Below are positions 62,301 to 64,000 of a stretch of DNA of 64,000 nt, piece after piece. A program made the position numbers and the translations under genes. The DNA comes from Quillaja saponaria. Lineage: Eukaryota; Streptophyta; Magnoliopsida; Fabales; Quillajaceae. Within the stretch, counting starts at the first letter, position 1. Each line of letters begins with the position of its first letter. The stretch is from positions 7,688,001-7,752,000 of the forward strand of contig CM055612.1 in the NCBI GenBank assembly GCA_029379385.1, written 5' to 3'. The notes below the pieces were generated by a model that ran no database searches, was not told the DNA's origin, and saw nothing but the letters and a program-made list of their open reading frames with translations.

Positions 62301-64000
62301 GTGCTATTGGTCTTTGTGAAAATAATGCTGTTTACTACTGTAACAGGTATTCTACTAACATCTTGTTATGAAACTCCAGTTATCTTAGTTGGTAGTAGAT
62401 AAATTCAGTTGTTTTAGTATTTATTTTTCTATTCTTCTTTCACAGAATAATACTTTTAGGTGGTTATAGTTTATGCCTTAGGTATGGATAAATGAAGGGA
62501 ATAAGTATTCTCTGAATTTTGTGCTGTTTTACACTTGATGTCAATTTGTTAGGAATAACGCATTTGCAACAACTAGATGTGTGTAGCAAACACAAGAATG
62601 CGAAGTTGAGTAGCAACACCAGGACTCCTAGGTAAGAAATAAATATGAACATTAAAGACAGAGGTGATCGTAATCAAGAATAATTTGGGATTGAAATGAA
62701 ATTGAGATGGTTTGTTCTCCAACAACCTAGAGATGCAAAAGTACCAATTCGAAATGGGAATTCAATTAAGAGATTACAAATGATTAGAGGAAGGCCTAAA
62801 TTGCTGGCAACATAAGTGACAGAAATAATATCATGAACGATATATCTCTGGATAAGGGTAAATGGTAAAAGTGAATTCCTGTAAGTGTATAAGAGTTCTT
62901 ACAGCCGACCTCAAACATTTTTTATCTGAAGATTTGGTTTAGTTGAGTGTCTTGTTTTTTAATGATAAATGTAGACAAATAAGCTGTTGATGGTATATAT
63001 CACTGAATGATTTTGGCGCCGGCTTAGAAGTTTTTAGTTCCCAGTTTTCAGGTACCCCTTTTCTTCTCATTATCAAAAGAAAAAATAGGAAGTTGTTGGT
63101 TTGTCACTGACATTGAGGTTTTAATGATTTGTGGATAACTCAAGTCATATATTTGCCAGTGACCTCTGTGGTTGAGCTTAATGTCCTTCCCCTAAAAAGT
63201 AATCGTAGTGGATGAGTCATATTGTCATAATCTACTAGGTGTTTGTGCATGCTGTAACTTACCACATAGGTGCAAACGAGAAACATTGAATCAGCACTCT
63301 TTGGTTGTCAAATCTCTCTCTCTTTATCTGGTTTCACAAAAATATAAGCCACTGATCTTTTACATCTTATTAAACTATAAGCTTTTGTTCTTAATATATG
63401 GTGCATATCAGGGCAGCTGCTTACACTCAGATCCACAAATATACTGAAGCAATCAGAGACTGTTTTAGATCTATTGAGATTGACCCAAATTATAGCAAGG
63501 CATACAGTCGTCTGGGTTTAGCATATTATGCACAGGGAAACTACCGTGATGCTATTGAAAAAGGATTTAGAAAAGGTTGGTACAGTATGAAGTACCCAAT
63601 CAATATTACAATGTAATGAAATGATCTGATAACCAGGATTGATTTTGTCAATTACTTTGTTTATACTGCCTGCGAATTTTTGTTGTAGATGGAATTGTAT
63701 GATTTGTATCGTGGCATCAATTTGTGCAGCATTCCTTGCATCTTTGGTGACTTCTGAAATAACTGTTTTAGTTGGATATGATAGGGATGCTCCTAATATT
63801 TTCTTGGTACCCGATGCATTTAAAAGAAAAGCAATTAGTATTGTTTATCTTCTGTCCCAAATTAACTTGTATGTTAATATAAGTCACAGACAGTTAAATG
63901 GGGGCCCTTTAAGTTGTTTATACGCCTGTTAGGGATAGTTCACTTGTGAGCTTAAGCTTTCAGTTGGATGCTTCTAACATGGTACCAAAGCCTAGTTCTT
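56311..64000 (+). CDS. SGT-like: SGT/SGTA-type TPR co-chaperone (3' end outside window)
   Basis: Visible exons: 56311-56383, 57726-57985, 59127-59160, 60127-60263, 61863-61929, 62247-62346, 63412-63575. They join in frame for 835 nt (278 codons), after which a gtt donor leads into an intron that runs off the window. The N-terminus (ACRIVRAFLGFL, LEVAQECLTEVF, EIFNSLGG) is the SGTA homodimerisation domain. The TPRs begin with HHELSLKNLAESLKSQGNKAL (about 173-193), then YSDAIELYSCAI, RAAAYTQIHKYTEAIRDC, and YSKAYSRLGLAYYAQGNYRDAIEKG. SGTA-like proteins bind Hsp70/Hsp90 C-termini and help with tail-anchored membrane proteins in the cytosol. The Arabidopsis counterpart is the TPR protein At4g08320 (memory). 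The usual Gln/Gly-rich C-terminus is not visible. Confidence 0.9.
58072..58173 (+). repeat. Three-copy 35-bp tandem repeat in SGT-like intron 2
   Basis: The unit ctcttaatcccaaagtaatt... ending gataaag occurs three times (58072-58103, 58104-58138, 58139-58173). The last two copies are identical. Confidence 0.85.
60660..60870. repeat. Probable dispersed-repeat fragment in SGT-like intron 4
   Basis: A G+C-richer block (ccccgggggccacctgcagg, then gggtctagcattcccttg) stands out in an A+T-rich intron and is followed by a short (TG)n run. It reads like the body of a transposon-derived repeat, but I cannot assign a family. Confidence 0.35.

Overview
The window is nuclear DNA of a flowering plant, most likely a core eudicot. 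The evidence is A+T-rich intergenic DNA, many short exons with GT..AG introns, plant-only families (LysM GPI receptor, nepenthesin-type protease, TPT/NST transporter) and plant-type retrotransposon debris. I rebuilt all exon chains by hand from reading frame, splice signals and remembered family sequence. No alignment was run.

Layout, left to right. The 3' end of an unidentified small gene (+, last exons 373-1152) converges on an 11-exon TFB4 gene (TFIIH p34 subunit, -, 2507-8345). Then come 2.8 kb of intergenic DNA with RTE-type LINE and Ty3/gypsy remnants, and an intronless nepenthesin-like aspartic protease (+, 11117-12439) with several abnormal conserved positions. Next is a LYM1/LYM3-type LysM GPI-anchored receptor (-, 14429-16918). 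About 6.7 kb of very A+T-rich DNA follows, holding two long-inverted-repeat MITE-like elements and a duplicated telomere-like minisatellite (19.7-21.0 kb). A 16-exon ATAD5/ELG1-like AAA gene (+, 23651-36187) carries an internally deleted Ty1/copia element in intron 12. Next are a three-exon USP/adenine-nucleotide-hydrolase-like gene (+, 40185-41321), a five-exon GONST5/UDP-galactose-transporter-like gene (-, 42553-47143) and about 6 kb of gene-poor DNA. The window ends with a two-exon small membrane protein gene (-, 53213-55901), whose intron holds an 877-bp tandem duplication over LINE debris, and a divergent SGT/SGTA TPR co-chaperone gene (+, 56311 to beyond the right edge).

The genes do not form one pathway; this is an ordinary eukaryotic gene neighbourhood. 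The order NST transporter - ATAD5-like - LYM recalls Arabidopsis At1g77610-At1g77620-At1g77630 and the paralogous GONST5-LYM1 pair At1g21870-At1g21880 (from memory), which suggests conserved synteny.

I found no tRNA, rRNA, CRISPR array or bacterial-type system. The strongest unexplained structures are the two-unit array built from CCCTAA hexamers plus an 8-nt spacer, the co-occurring nonsense codon and cysteine loss in the protease, and in-frame tandem repeats in the ATAD5-like protein.
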